Shown: piece by piece, positions 44,294 through 53,190 of the stretch
Layout: each line of letters opens with the position of its first letter
Numbering within the stretch: position 1 is the first letter of the stretch
DNA from: Caldilineaceae bacterium
Lineage (GTDB): Bacteria > Chloroflexota > Anaerolineae > Caldilineales > Caldilineaceae
Direction of reading: 5' to 3'
NCBI GenBank assembly: GCA_022827195.1
Contig: JAJDTL010000030.1
Location: 169,574-233,573 of the forward strand
Length of the DNA: 64,000 nt
The notes under the pieces: model-generated
Database searches by the model: none
Told to the model about the DNA's origin: nothing
Seen by the model: only the letters and a program-made list of their open reading frames with translations
Program-made: the position numbers and the translations under genes

Positions 44294-45694
44294 CTATCCG
44301 ATGAGTCCAACGATAAAGTAGCTTGCCAAGCCCAGAAAGAGCGCAAAGCCAAGGATATCTGTCGAGGCTGTCACCATCATGCTGGAGCCGAGAGCCGGAT
44401 CAACGCCCAACCTGCGAAGCGCCATGGGCACCGCGACACCCGCCGCGGCCGCCACCAGGAAGTTCCCCAGCATCGCCGTGCCAATCACTGCGCTGAGAAC
44501 GGGGTTGCCCAGCCAAGCGTAGACGACAGCCGCCAGAAGCAGGCCCAGGGCCAGCCCGTGCAGCAGCCCGACGCCCGCTTCATGGCGAAAGACGCGCCAG
44601 AAATCCCTCAAGTCGATCTGCCCCAGCGCCAGTGAGCGCACCATAATCGTCATCGCTTGATTTCCCGCGTTTCCGCCCTGGGCTGCAACCACCGGCATCA
44701 GGGCGGCCAGCATTGAGTAGGCTGCAATCGTACCCGCGAACTGTGCGACGACGGTGGAGGAGATCAGCGCGGTACCCAGGTTGGCCGCAAGCCACGGGAG
44801 CCGCGTACGGACGGCGCGCCGGATGGGGCTAAAGACAACGGCCTCCCCGCTCATCTGGGCCAAACGGTAGATGTCCTCGGTGGCCTCCTCTTCGAGAACG
44901 TCGACGAGATCGTCGACCGCGACGATGCCCAGCAGGTGACGCTCATCGTCGACTACCGGCACGGCAAGCAGATTGTAGCGCGACAACAACCTCGCGACCT
45001 CTTCCTGATCCGCATCGGCGCCGACGGTCAGCAGATCCCCGTCCATGATCGCTTCCAGGCTCTCTGTCGGGTCCGCCAGTATCAAGGTACGCAGGCTGAC
45101 TATCCCGACAAGCCGTTCCCGGTCGCCCGACGGCAGGGCGGCTGAATCGATGGCCGGCCGACCTTCGTCTTCGAGCACGTAAAGATAGTGGAGGTCATGT
45201 TCGTCTTCATAGTGATTCCTGAGGAACTGCATCGCCTGGCCGGCCGTCATGTCGCGGCGCAGCATGTGGCGGGGTGAGTTCATGATGCCGCCGGCGCAAT
45301 CCGCAGGGTATTCCAGCAGGCGAACAACCCCCTCCGCAGCCTCCATCTCCTCGAGCAGCTCCGCGGCTTGATCGTCCTCCAGCTCACCGATCAGATCCGC
45401 CGCCATATCCGGTTCCATCTCGTCGAGGACGTCCGCCAACTCGGGCAAAGACAGGCCCTGTACGACCTCGACCATCTCCTCCTGGTTCAGCTCCTCCAGA
45501 ACATCGGCAGCCTCCTCCCAGGGAAGTTCGTGAAGGACGAGGCTCTGATATTCTGGCGGGAGACGGTAGAGGATGTCCGAACTGTCTGCCGGATGAATCC
45601 GGCGCAAAATGCCGGCAACGGTCTCGATGTCGCCCCCGTCGAGCAGCGTCTCAACTCGTTCATAAAGTGCGTCGACGGCTACGGGAGCGACCAT
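44294..45694 (-). CDS. mgtE: Magnesium transporter MgtE
   Basis: A 466-aa Mg2+ channel. The N-terminal cytoplasmic MgtE domain comes first (residues about 25-140; LPPEYQSLVLHELPWEEAAD, ELADVLDEMEPDMAADLIGE). Two CBS domains follow (AADLIGE..., GIVSLRTLILADP; LLTVGADADQEEVARLLSRY, VVDDERHLLGIVAVDDLVDV). The five-helix pore is RTRLPWLAANLGTALISSTV, AALMPVVAAQGGNAGNQAMT and DPALGSSMMVTASTDILGFA. The acidic N-domain/CBS interface senses cytoplasmic Mg2+ and closes the channel. No M-box riboswitch was recognisable in the 220 bp upstream. It is downstream of a terminator for the E1-alpha gene, so it probably has its own promoter. Confidence 0.94.
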   Translation of the reverse strand: MVAPVAVDALYERVETLLDGGDIETVAGILRRIHPADSSDILYRLPPEYQSLVLHELPWEEAADVLEELNQEEMVEVVQGLSLPELADVLDEMEPDMAADLIGELEDDQAAELLEEMEAAEGVVRLLEYPADCAGGIMNSPRHMLRRDMTAGQAMQFLRNHYEDEHDLHYLYVLEDEGRPAIDSAALPSGDRERLVGIVSLRTLILADPTESLEAIMDGDLLTVGADADQEEVARLLSRYNLLAVPVVDDERHLLGIVAVDDLVDVLEEEATEDIYRLAQMSGEAVVFSPIRRAVRTRLPWLAANLGTALISSTVVAQFAGTIAAYSMLAALMPVVAAQGGNAGNQAMTIMVRSLALGQIDLRDFWRVFRHEAGVGLLHGLALGLLLAAVVYAWLGNPVLSAVIGTAMLGNFLVAAAAGVAVPMALRRLGVDPALGSSMMVTASTDILGFALFLGLASYFIVGLIG

Positions 45695-45791
45695 TTGAGT
45701 CTCCTCAGTCTGCTTTCCATCCTTCGCTCAGACCCGGTCCGCGGGGCCGGCCGTCCGCGCGCCCGGCAAGCTGGACTCCGGGCCGTTCCAA

Positions 45792-45822
45792 TTAAAAGCG
45801 CCGGCCGTGACTCGGCCGGCGC
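45792..45822 (-). terminator. Intrinsic terminator after the E1-alpha gene
   Basis: On the minus strand GCGCCGGCC-gagtcac-GGCCGGCGC forms a perfect 9-bp stem, followed by TTTTAAT. It lies 95 bp past the stop of the E1-alpha gene and upstream of mgtE, so it separates these two transcription units. Confidence 0.85.
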
Positions 45823-45916
45823 GGCCTTTGGCGCCTGCTGCCTGTCCTGCCCGGGAGCCGTCGGGCCCAATCGGGTTCGCTACATGCACCACAATCAGAG
45901 TCCGGTTTGGCGGCCG

Positions 45917-46885
45917 TCATGGCGCGTAAATGCCGCTCTCGACCGAGTCCGGGTCCGGCAGGGGACTTGCCTCGGCAAATTCTATTGCGTCTTCAATCTC
46001 CAGCGCGGCGCGGTGACGGATCTCATCCAGCTCGTCCTGGTCGGCTGTACTCTCTGCAAGCAACTTGGCTTCGTAGCGATCGATGGGGTCCTTTTTCTCC
46101 CATTCAGCCAACAGTTCGCGCGGTACGTATTCGGCCCCGTCGTGGATCGCGTGCCCCATCATCCGCATCGTCTTCGCCTCAATCAGCGATGGACCTCCCC
46201 CTCGTCGCGCGCGCGCGACTGCCTCTACGGTCGCGTCGTAAACAGCCTCCACGTCATTGCCGTCCACAATCACGCCCGGCATCCCGTATCCCTGCGCGCG
46301 ATCGGCGATATTCTCGATCGGCATCTGTTGCGAGACATGGGTTGAGTAAGCGTACTGGTTGTTCTCGACGATGAGGACGTAGGGCGCCTGGTACAGTCCG
46401 GCCATATTGAGCGTCTCGTGCCACAGACCCGCATTGCTGCCGCCGTCGCCGACGTAGGTCATCGCCACACGCGGCTCGTTGCGCAGCTTCATGCTCATGG
46501 CAACGCCGAGCGCGATCGGCATCGACATCGGAATGTGGCTGATGTATCCGACGATGCCCAGGCTCAAGTCGCCCATGCCGTGGATGTTGGCGTCCCGCCC
46601 GCGGCTTACGCCGACCTCTTTGCCGAGCAGGTTGCCGAAGACTCTACGGGGCGTCAGACCCCGCAGAAAATAGGCGCCAATGTCGCGATGCATCGGCGCG
46701 ATGATGTCCTCCGGAGCCAGCGCGTATGCAGAGCCGACGCTCACTGCTTCGTGGCCTCGTTCGCTGAAGGTGCCGCCGAGCCCCCGCCCCTGCTTCCAAA
46801 GAGAGACCATCCCTTCATCGAAGGTGCGAGTCAGGACCATCCAGTAGTAGAGTTCCAGTCTCTGTTCCGTTGTCAGAGCTGCCAA
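45917..46885 (-). CDS. Pyruvate/acetoin dehydrogenase-type E1 component, alpha subunit
   Basis: A 322-aa thiamine-diphosphate enzyme subunit. The start chosen is TTG 46885, because AGGAGG lies 6 nt upstream; an earlier in-frame TTG at 46948 has no such site. Motifs are LTRTFDEGMVSLWKQGRG, RGHEAVSVGSAYAL, MHRDIGAYFLRG, and the TPP motif YVGDGGSNAGLWHE ... VIVENNQYAYST (GDG...NN). YVLIVENNQYAYSTHVSQQM and the phosphorylation-loop-like HAIHDGAEYVPREL follow. The length fits bacterial alpha subunits of branched E1 enzymes that decarboxylate pyruvate, acetoin or branched 2-oxo acids. No E1-beta, E2 or E3 gene is adjacent, so it is separated from its partners here. Confidence 0.88.
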   Translation of the reverse strand: MAALTTEQRLELYYWMVLTRTFDEGMVSLWKQGRGLGGTFSERGHEAVSVGSAYALAPEDIIAPMHRDIGAYFLRGLTPRRVFGNLLGKEVGVSRGRDANIHGMGDLSLGIVGYISHIPMSMPIALGVAMSMKLRNEPRVAMTYVGDGGSNAGLWHETLNMAGLYQAPYVLIVENNQYAYSTHVSQQMPIENIADRAQGYGMPGVIVDGNDVEAVYDATVEAVARARRGGGPSLIEAKTMRMMGHAIHDGAEYVPRELLAEWEKKDPIDRYEAKLLAESTADQDELDEIRHRAALEIEDAIEFAEASPLPDPDSVESGIYAP

Positions 46886-47066
46886 AGCGCACCTCCTCGG
46901 TCCGAATCCGGGTGGGAGTCGCCGAGAGTCAGTCGTTGAGCCCGGCAAGATGATAACACAGTTCGGCCCAAGACGGGCGCCCCTTTGCTTTCCGGCAGAC
47001 TCATTCTCTGCGGCGCGGCAAGCAACTCCCTGGGCTCAAGTGGCGAACGAGTTCCCATTTGACCTG

Positions 47067-47837
47067 CTATTCCTGCAACGCGCCGGTGCCCTCCTGTGGC
47101 GCCGTCAGATCGAGGGGTCGAGCCTGCCCTAACTCCAGATGCGTCTGTGCCAACAAAACGATCTTTTCGACTACTTGCGGAATTGAAAGGCCAAAGGTCT
47201 GGATCAGATGGGCGTCGTCAGCAGGCCGCAAAGGAGCGATGGCCCGCCCGCTGTCGACCTCGTCTCGACGCCGCATGTCCTCCAGGATCCGGGCGATATC
47301 CGTCTCCCTGCCGCGTGCAGCAAGTTCCTGTCCGCGGCGCCTGGCGCGTTCATCTACCGGTGCATCGAGGTAGATTTTGAGCGGTGCTTCCGGCAATATT
47401 ACCGTACCGATATCCCGGCCCATCATTACGACTCCGGCCTTACCGCCCGCGCCGGACCCGTGCCTAAGTCCAATTCGCCGTTGTTGCACCCCAAGGGTCT
47501 GGCGGACCAGCCGGTTTGCAGCCACCGTGGATACGTTTTGGTCGACGCGCGGTGTGCGCACTGCCCAGGTTACGTCTTTGTCATCCACCGTGACGGTTAC
47601 CTGGCGTCCATCTCGTTGCTGGCTCTCGGGCGCAGTGATGTCGATGCGGGTCCGTTCCGCAACTTGACCGACCGCTTCTATGTCGGCGACGTCGATGCCT
47701 TGCTGCAAGACCGCCCAGGTGACCGCTCGGTAAAGAATGCCGGTATCGAAGAAGAGAAAGTCCAGGCGCCGGGCTACTTCGAAACCTACGCTGCTCTTGC
47801 CGGAAGCGGCCGGCCCGTCGATGGTGATGGCGTTCAC
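47067..47837 (-). CDS. cmk: Cytidylate kinase
   Basis: A 256-aa (d)CMP kinase that makes (d)CDP for nucleic-acid synthesis. The start is GTG 47837 (VNAITIDGPAASGKSS), with AGGGAGG at 8 nt; upstream frame is not protein-like. The P-loop GPAASGKSS is at residues 8-16, followed by DTGILYRAVTWAVL. GRDIGTVILPEAPLKIYLDA is the CMP-binding domain signature, and ARRRGQEL with RDEVDSGRAIAPLRPADDAH completes the lid and base-binding segment. The protein has an additional C-terminal stretch of about 25 residues (ARPLDLTAPQEG). Downstream of an RluB-like gene, 94 bp apart; cmk beside pseudouridine synthase is a frequent bacterial arrangement. Confidence 0.95.
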   Translation of the reverse strand: MNAITIDGPAASGKSSVGFEVARRLDFLFFDTGILYRAVTWAVLQQGIDVADIEAVGQVAERTRIDITAPESQQRDGRQVTVTVDDKDVTWAVRTPRVDQNVSTVAANRLVRQTLGVQQRRIGLRHGSGAGGKAGVVMMGRDIGTVILPEAPLKIYLDAPVDERARRRGQELAARGRETDIARILEDMRRRDEVDSGRAIAPLRPADDAHLIQTFGLSIPQVVEKIVLLAQTHLELGQARPLDLTAPQEGTGALQE

Positions 47838-47931
47838 CAATCCTCCCTGAAGTGAAAGCGGCTGATGCGCTCTGCGCAAGTCCGGCCTATCGTCCCGCCC
47901 GGATCTGCCGGCGGAAAGTCCGGCTTTTTGA

Positions 47932-48816
47932 TCAGCGGCGGCTTTTGCGCAGTTGTTTTGGGAAGCGACCCTTTTGGGGCGGCCGAGCCCCCGCATTCGT
48001 CCCTCGCCTCCTGCTCTCAACCATTGTCCGCAGCGCGTGGATCTCCCCCGGCGTCAACGGCCGCGCCATGCCGGCCTCCAAACCGTCCAATGTAAGGGGC
48101 CCTATCGACCATCGAATCAGCCGCCGCACCTGAATGCCGACCGCGGCCGCCATGTGCCGGATCTGCCGTTTCTTGCCTTCCCGCAGCACAATACGCAGCC
48201 AAACACCCTTATCAGTGCGTGGGCTCAGCCAGCTTTCCGTACCAGGCGGCCCTTGCTCCGGCCTGCCTCTGTCCAGCATGAGACCGGCGGGGAGTCGTTC
48301 TGCCACCTCGACCCTGGCCGGGGCCGTGCGGCCGCTCTCCAATTCGATTCCGTTGCGTAGCCGGAACAGCGCATCGGCGGCCGGCCTCTGCGCCGACAAC
48401 ACGAAATAGGTCTTCGGGTGTTCATAGCGGGGATGGGTCAATCTGTGCGCCAATTCGCCGTCGTCTGTCAACAGAACGAGGCCTTCGCTGTTCAGGTCGA
48501 GCCGGCCGACAGGAAAGACGCGACCCACCCCCGGGGGCAGTAGTTCCGCCACTGTCCTGCGCCCCCGGCTGTCGCCGCCGATATCGCTCAAGAGGCCGCG
48601 CGGCTTGTAGACCCGGTAGTAAATGTTGCTCTGTGCAACGCCCACGGGTTTGCCGTCAACGGCGATGGAGGCGCTCTTCGGATCAACTTTGGTTCCCAGC
48701 CTGGTAACGACCTCTCCATTGACGCGGACGCGTCCCGCGCTGATCATCTCTTCACAGGCTCTTCTGCTGGCTATGCCGGCGGCAGCCAACACCTTTTGCA
48801 AGCGTTCTTCGGCCAT
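47932..48816 (-). CDS. 23S rRNA pseudouridine synthase, RluB/RsuA family
   Basis: A 294-aa pseudouridine synthase. The start is the ATG at 48816 (MAEERLQKVLAAAGIAS), with AAGGAAG upstream. An S4 domain occupies residues 4-65 (ASRRACEEMISAGRVRVNGE). The catalytic domain has the RsuA-type motif VFPVGRLDLNSEGLVLLT with the catalytic Asp, preceded by YYRVYKPRGLLSD. KKRQIRHMAAAVG with LRIVLREG ends the core. It would modify 23S rRNA near the peptidyl-transferase centre (RluB-type position). The last about 35 residues are Arg/Lys-rich and basic. The exact paralogue (RluB, RluE or RluF) cannot be settled by eye. cmk follows on the same strand. Confidence 0.92.
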   Translation of the reverse strand: MAEERLQKVLAAAGIASRRACEEMISAGRVRVNGEVVTRLGTKVDPKSASIAVDGKPVGVAQSNIYYRVYKPRGLLSDIGGDSRGRRTVAELLPPGVGRVFPVGRLDLNSEGLVLLTDDGELAHRLTHPRYEHPKTYFVLSAQRPAADALFRLRNGIELESGRTAPARVEVAERLPAGLMLDRGRPEQGPPGTESWLSPRTDKGVWLRIVLREGKKRQIRHMAAAVGIQVRRLIRWSIGPLTLDGLEAGMARPLTPGEIHALRTMVESRRRGTNAGARPPQKGRFPKQLRKSRR

Positions 48817-48881
48817 ATGACTTCCTTCGCCGTTCGACTCATTTGGCAGCGTGTCCGCCAAAAACAATCGTCCTCGACCAC

Positions 48882-50144
48882 TTAGCGAACCACCAGGCGT
48901 TGCCAGGCTATCACATCCTCTCCATGGCGCCATTCCAGGACGCCCGCCTCCATCCCTGCGCTCCAGATTTCGTTGGGCGGCGGGCGCACACGGCGAAATA
49001 CCTGCAGGTCTTGCCGTTCCCATTGGGCCATCATCACGTAATCGGACGCCGCCGCGCCAGGCTGGTCGGGGCTCTGCGCGTCACCGTCGGGACGCAATGT
49101 CCAACGTCTGCCTGACGAGTCGAAAACTCTATCCAATGCGGTAGGCCTCGGCGGCATGCGTAGTGCGACCGAGTTGTAGGACTTTTGTACGGCTGCCAAG
49201 ACGGTCCGAGCGTCGCGGTACCGATCGGCGCTGCCAAGTATGACAGCAAAGACCTGAAGGCCGTCCTGCTCGACGCCCAGAATAAGGGACTGTCCGCTCT
49301 GTAGCGTCGTCCCTGTTTTGACCCCATTTGCGCCGGGGAATGACCCAAGCAGCTGGTTTGTACTCTGCAGGTCATGGCTGGCGACAGTCATTTCCGAGGT
49401 TCCAACGATCTGCCGAAAGAGGGGGTACTGCCACAGCCGCCTGACAAGCACGAGCAGGTCGCTGGCATTGCTCTCCTGGCCCTGGGCGTCGAACCCATTG
49501 GGATTGGCATAGTGGGTGCCTTGCAGATTCAGGTCTTCGGCGCGCGTATTCATGCGCTGCACGAAAGCTTCAACATTGCCCGAGTGGTGCCGTGCGAGAG
49601 CCATCGCGGCATCATTCCCGCTGGCGACCAGAAGGCCCCAAAGGAGCTCCTCGACCAACAGGACTTCGCCTCCCCTGATCCCCATGGCTGCTCCGCCGAC
49701 CAGGTCCTCTCCCAGAACTTCGACTTGCTCCGACAGTCGATCATCTTCCAGCACCAGCAGCGCAGTCATCAGCTTGGCCAGGCTGGCCGGCGAAATCGAG
49801 AGATCGATGGCTTTCGACATCAGAATGCGCTCGCCGTCCACGTCGTACACCAGGACCGAATGTGCGCTAGTCTCGGTGGGCGGCGTTCGGGCGCGCCGAA
49901 TCTGGCTTAGCTGCCCGACTGTAAGACGATGCCGAGGGGCAGCGTCGCGATCCAGGAGCGTAGGTGGACCGAACCCGCACAGAATCAGCGCCAGTAGACC
50001 CAAGAGGACGGTGAGAACGAGCCGGTTGAAGGTCGGAAGATGGCAAGGGCGCAGGCGCAGACCGGATGCAACCGCCCCGGTCACCGCCTTTCCCCGCAGT
50101 TCAAGAGTCACAGTTCGGACCACTGGAGGCTTGCTGATCTCCAA
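48882..50144 (-). CDS. D-alanyl-D-alanine carboxypeptidase (S11 family PBP)
   Basis: A 420-aa exported penicillin-binding protein of the S11 family that trims the pentapeptide of peptidoglycan. The N-terminus has a hydrophobic segment (residues about 41-58, RLVLTVLLGLLALILCGFG) as signal or anchor, after a longer than usual basic N-region. All three active-site motifs are present: SLAK with Ser121 and Lys124, SGN at 175-177 and KTGT at 276-279. The long interval after KTGT carries a C-terminal domain (GLQVFAVILGSADRYRDART, ...). The start is uncertain; the first codon is a TTG without a good ribosome site. It is upstream of the rluB-like gene on the same strand. Confidence 0.92.
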   Translation of the reverse strand: MEISKPPVVRTVTLELRGKAVTGAVASGLRLRPCHLPTFNRLVLTVLLGLLALILCGFGPPTLLDRDAAPRHRLTVGQLSQIRRARTPPTETSAHSVLVYDVDGERILMSKAIDLSISPASLAKLMTALLVLEDDRLSEQVEVLGEDLVGGAAMGIRGGEVLLVEELLWGLLVASGNDAAMALARHHSGNVEAFVQRMNTRAEDLNLQGTHYANPNGFDAQGQESNASDLLVLVRRLWQYPLFRQIVGTSEMTVASHDLQSTNQLLGSFPGANGVKTGTTLQSGQSLILGVEQDGLQVFAVILGSADRYRDARTVLAAVQKSYNSVALRMPPRPTALDRVFDSSGRRWTLRPDGDAQSPDQPGAAASDYVMMAQWERQDLQVFRRVRPPPNEIWSAGMEAGVLEWRHGEDVIAWQRLVVR

Positions 50145-50308
50145 AAGGAGGGAACTAAATCCTATCGCGGCCGGGGTTTGATCTCCGAAGGGCCCGCAAA
50201 CGGGGGCCAGAGGAGCCTGTAGCTCGGGGCCTGCTCAACGCCCAGGGTCCTCGGGTGGCCAGGTCCCGGTACGAAAAACGCAATCGTAGAGAAGAGGCGC
50301 AGTCAAGA

Positions 50309-51256
50309 TCACGCCGGGGCCGTCTGCTTGCTGGCGGCGACCCTTCTCTTGGCGCCCGCCAGCAGGGATCCCTCTTCCCAGGCAACGACAAGCGGTGTCG
50401 CCGTAAAGATCGAGCTGTACGTGCCCGAGATGAGACCCACAATCAAGGTGGCCATAAAGATGCGCAGCGTGAAGCCGCCATAGATGAGGATGGCAGCCAG
50501 AACCAGGAGCGCGGTTACCTGCGTAGCGATGGAACGCTGCGCGGTTTCGATGATGCTACGGTTCGCGACGGATGCAAGCGGCTCGCCCCTGTGCCGCCGC
50601 AGATTCTCGCGGATGCGATCGAAAATGACGATCGTGTCGTTGACGCTGAAGCCGATTACGGTCAGCGTTGCCGTCAGGAAAAGGGCGTCCAACTCCCAGC
50701 CTGCGATCAGATTCATAATCGACAGGAACGACACGGTGATGAGTACATCGTGAACGAGGGCGGCGATTGCGGCAACGCCATAGCGAAAGGGGTGAGCAAT
50801 CTCTCGGAAAGCAAACGCGATGTAGGCCAGGATCAGAATCGACGCCGCGATAACCGCCAGCATCGCCGCGCGGCTCACCTCGCCGCCGATGGCCGGTCCG
50901 ATGCTCCTGTAAAGCCTCTCGTCAAATTCTCCGAACCTTTCAACAATCGCCTGCGCGATAATTTCCTTCTGCGAGATGTCGATGTTCTTGAACTTGACCT
51001 GCACCGTTCGTTCATCGTCGACCAGAAAGGCCTTTGTATCCGAGAATCCCGCATCGACAAAGACAGTGCCGACTTCGGTCGGCGCCACCGGCTGATTGAA
51101 GCGCATTTCCCACTGTGTGCCGCCGGTATAGTCGATGCTCAGCGGTAGAAAGGTGCCTGCAGAGGTCAGATTCCACAGCATGAAAATGATGCCCGGCGAA
51201 ATGCCGATCAGCGATAGCAGGAACCATAGACTTCGTCGTTCAACCAATCGATACAT
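50309..51256 (-). CDS. secF: Preprotein translocase subunit SecF
   Basis: A 315-aa membrane component of the SecDF complex that uses the proton gradient to pull secreted proteins across the membrane. The start chosen is the ATG at 51256 ([16 protein letters not shown]); the longer frame upstream is not protein-like. Family features are [15 protein letters not shown] (here LSIDYTGGT), [38 protein letters not shown] and about six hydrophobic helices with a periplasmic loop between the first two. The C-terminal tail is basic and Ala-rich. It follows secD after 28 bp. Confidence 0.95.
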   Translation of the reverse strand: MYRLVERRSLWFLLSLIGISPGIIFMLWNLTSAGTFLPLSIDYTGGTQWEMRFNQPVAPTEVGTVFVDAGFSDTKAFLVDDERTVQVKFKNIDISQKEIIAQAIVERFGEFDERLYRSIGPAIGGEVSRAAMLAVIAASILILAYIAFAFREIAHPFRYGVAAIAALVHDVLITVSFLSIMNLIAGWELDALFLTATLTVIGFSVNDTIVIFDRIRENLRRHRGEPLASVANRSIIETAQRSIATQVTALLVLAAILIYGGFTLRIFMATLIVGLISGTYSSIFTATPLVVAWEEGSLLAGAKRRVAASKQTAPA

Positions 51257-51284
51257 AGAGGACTCTTTCCTGTTCTGTCCGGCG

Positions 51285-52685
51285 TCAGTAACCCAGCAGC
51301 CCGCGATTGCCCAGGAGCCGCTGCCCCTGTGTTGCAAGGAAGCTGCGCATAAATGTGCGTGTTACAAAGACGGCGGTGAACATCGACAGGAGGACACCGA
51401 CCGCCAGCGTGATGGCGAAGCCCTTGACGATGCTGGCGCCGAAATTATTGCCGAACCAGTAGAGAACGGCGCAGGAGATCAGCGTCGAAAGGTTTCCGTC
51501 GCGGATGGCGGGCCACGCGCGGCTGAATCCCGTTTCCACCGCCAGCCGCAGCGAACGGCCGCTGCGCAGCTCCTCTTTCATCCGTTCAAAGATGAGAATA
51601 TTGGCGTCGACGGCCATTCCGATCGACAGGATGAATCCGGCAATGCCGGGCAGTGTGAGGGTCACGGGCAGCAGCTTGTACATTGCCAGGTTCAACGTTA
51701 CGTAGATGGCGAGCGCGACATCTGCCAGCACACCGGGCAGCCGGTAGAGGAGGAGCATGAACAGCAGCACCAGCGCGCCGCCGACGATTCCCGCTTGCAG
51801 GCTGCGGTCGATCGAGTCCTGCCCCAGGCTGGCGCCGATCGTGCGAACGTCCACCACCTGCAACGGTACCGGCAGCGCGCCGTACCGCATCTGAATCGCC
51901 AGGCTGTCGGCCTCGTCCGCCGTGAAGTTGCCGCTAATGACGCCCTGGTCGTTGATCGCCGCGTTGATCACCGGTGTCGAGAGGACGCGTCCATCCAGCA
52001 CAATCGCCAGCACGCGACCGATATTGTCGCGGGTGTACTCAAAAAACTGTCCGCTGCTATCACTCGTCAGGTCGAACTGGATCTGCCACTGGGTGAACTC
52101 ATCCTGTGTCGCCACCACTGCCTCGAGGATGTCCCCGGTCATGATCGTCTCGAACACCTGGTCGGGGAAGGGGACCGGCTGCGGCGCGGCTTCGCCCGCG
52201 GCCACTGCCTCCTGCAGCTTGGCCACTGCATCCGGACGGTTTGTCGTATTGATGAAGTCTTCCGGCCCGACCGGCATGCCGCCGAGGTCGACGAACTCCA
52301 ACTGGCCGGTGGAGCGGATGGTTTCGATGGCCTGGTCGGGGTTTTTGACGCCGGGCAGTTCGACGATCATGCGGCGTTCGCCCTGCAGCTGGACGGTGGG
52401 CTCGGTAAGGCCGAGGCCGTTAACCCGCTGTTCGACGATGACTTTGGCCGAGTTCAGCGCCTCTGCGGCCAGTGCCTGGTCCTCGCTGACATCGGCCTCG
52501 AGCAGGATCTGGGTACCGCCTTTAAGGTCCAGCCCCAGGGTCAGCTCGCGGATATCGCGCTGGGTGTCGATGCCGGGCGCCAGGCCCTCTTCGAGCCAGG
52601 CGGGATGGTCGATGGGGAGCGCGACGAACAGGGAGGCTGCAAAGAGGCAGGCTATTACGACGACGACGATGACTTGGTTGCGCAT
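51285..52685 (-). CDS. secD: Preprotein translocase subunit SecD
   Basis: A 466-aa SecD. It begins with [20 protein letters not shown] (first helix), then a large extracytoplasmic P1 region with [39 protein letters not shown] and [19 protein letters not shown]1-head insertion around residues 175-230 follows ([18 protein letters not shown]). The C-terminal half has [36 protein letters not shown], and [20 protein letters not shown] with the family Asp in DANILIF. Length is at the short end for SecD without SecF fusion. It is immediately upstream of secF, and the two make one operon. Confidence 0.95.
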   Translation of the reverse strand: MRNQVIVVVVIACLFAASLFVALPIDHPAWLEEGLAPGIDTQRDIRELTLGLDLKGGTQILLEADVSEDQALAAEALNSAKVIVEQRVNGLGLTEPTVQLQGERRMIVELPGVKNPDQAIETIRSTGQLEFVDLGGMPVGPEDFINTTNRPDAVAKLQEAVAAGEAAPQPVPFPDQVFETIMTGDILEAVVATQDEFTQWQIQFDLTSDSSGQFFEYTRDNIGRVLAIVLDGRVLSTPVINAAINDQGVISGNFTADEADSLAIQMRYGALPVPLQVVDVRTIGASLGQDSIDRSLQAGIVGGALVLLFMLLLYRLPGVLADVALAIYVTLNLAMYKLLPVTLTLPGIAGFILSIGMAVDANILIFERMKEELRSGRSLRLAVETGFSRAWPAIRDGNLSTLISCAVLYWFGNNFGASIVKGFAITLAVGVLLSMFTAVFVTRTFMRSFLATQGQRLLGNRGLLGY

Positions 52686-53190
52686 GAAAGTCCTTCGCTT
52701 GGGGCGAGTGCTTTGCCTAGCGTCGCGTCGGCAGGAAAAGCGCGGCCGGCAGCGCGTGGTGAAAATGCACGCGGTTCAATCCTATCAATTATAAGCATTG
52801 AGTTGGCCGATACCAAAATCATGACCGCTTTTCCGTCAGTGTCAGCTTGCGATCTTGCGGGTCGACGATGCATTGCGGCCATGGCAAGGAGACCTCTTTT
52901 GGCGGCAGGCCGTGTTCCGGGTGCGGTGCAGGGAGGGTGGCAGGCGGGGGGGAGCAGGGCGCGGGGCCGCGGGGCGCTGTCAGGGAGGCTTGGCGACAGA
53001 GCGGGGATTTGGGAGGAACCGGCCGGGGTGTCATGGATGCAGGGTACATGGCCAGGCTGGAAAGGGGGAACCGAGGAGTGGCTGGGTGGTTGTACATCGC
53101 GCAGTCGGCAGAGTTCATGTTCCGGATGGAGGAGACGGGATTGAAGAGCGTTGATAACCATGAAGAACAGGCCTTGCGCGCTGCGTAGGC
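52686..53190. other. Intergenic stretch without a visible gene
   Basis: About 500 bp upstream of secD and downstream of the terminase gene. Short overlapping frames occur on both strands, but none has a ribosome site or family-like sequence. The secD promoter must lie here on the minus strand. The stretch marks the border between the chromosomal backbone and the accessory region; no att site or tRNA gene is visible. Confidence 0.5.

Noticed and set aside
45700..45916. M-box (magnesium) riboswitch ahead of mgtE
   Set aside because: The region contains a terminator for the upstream gene, but none of the conserved M-box blocks could be found.
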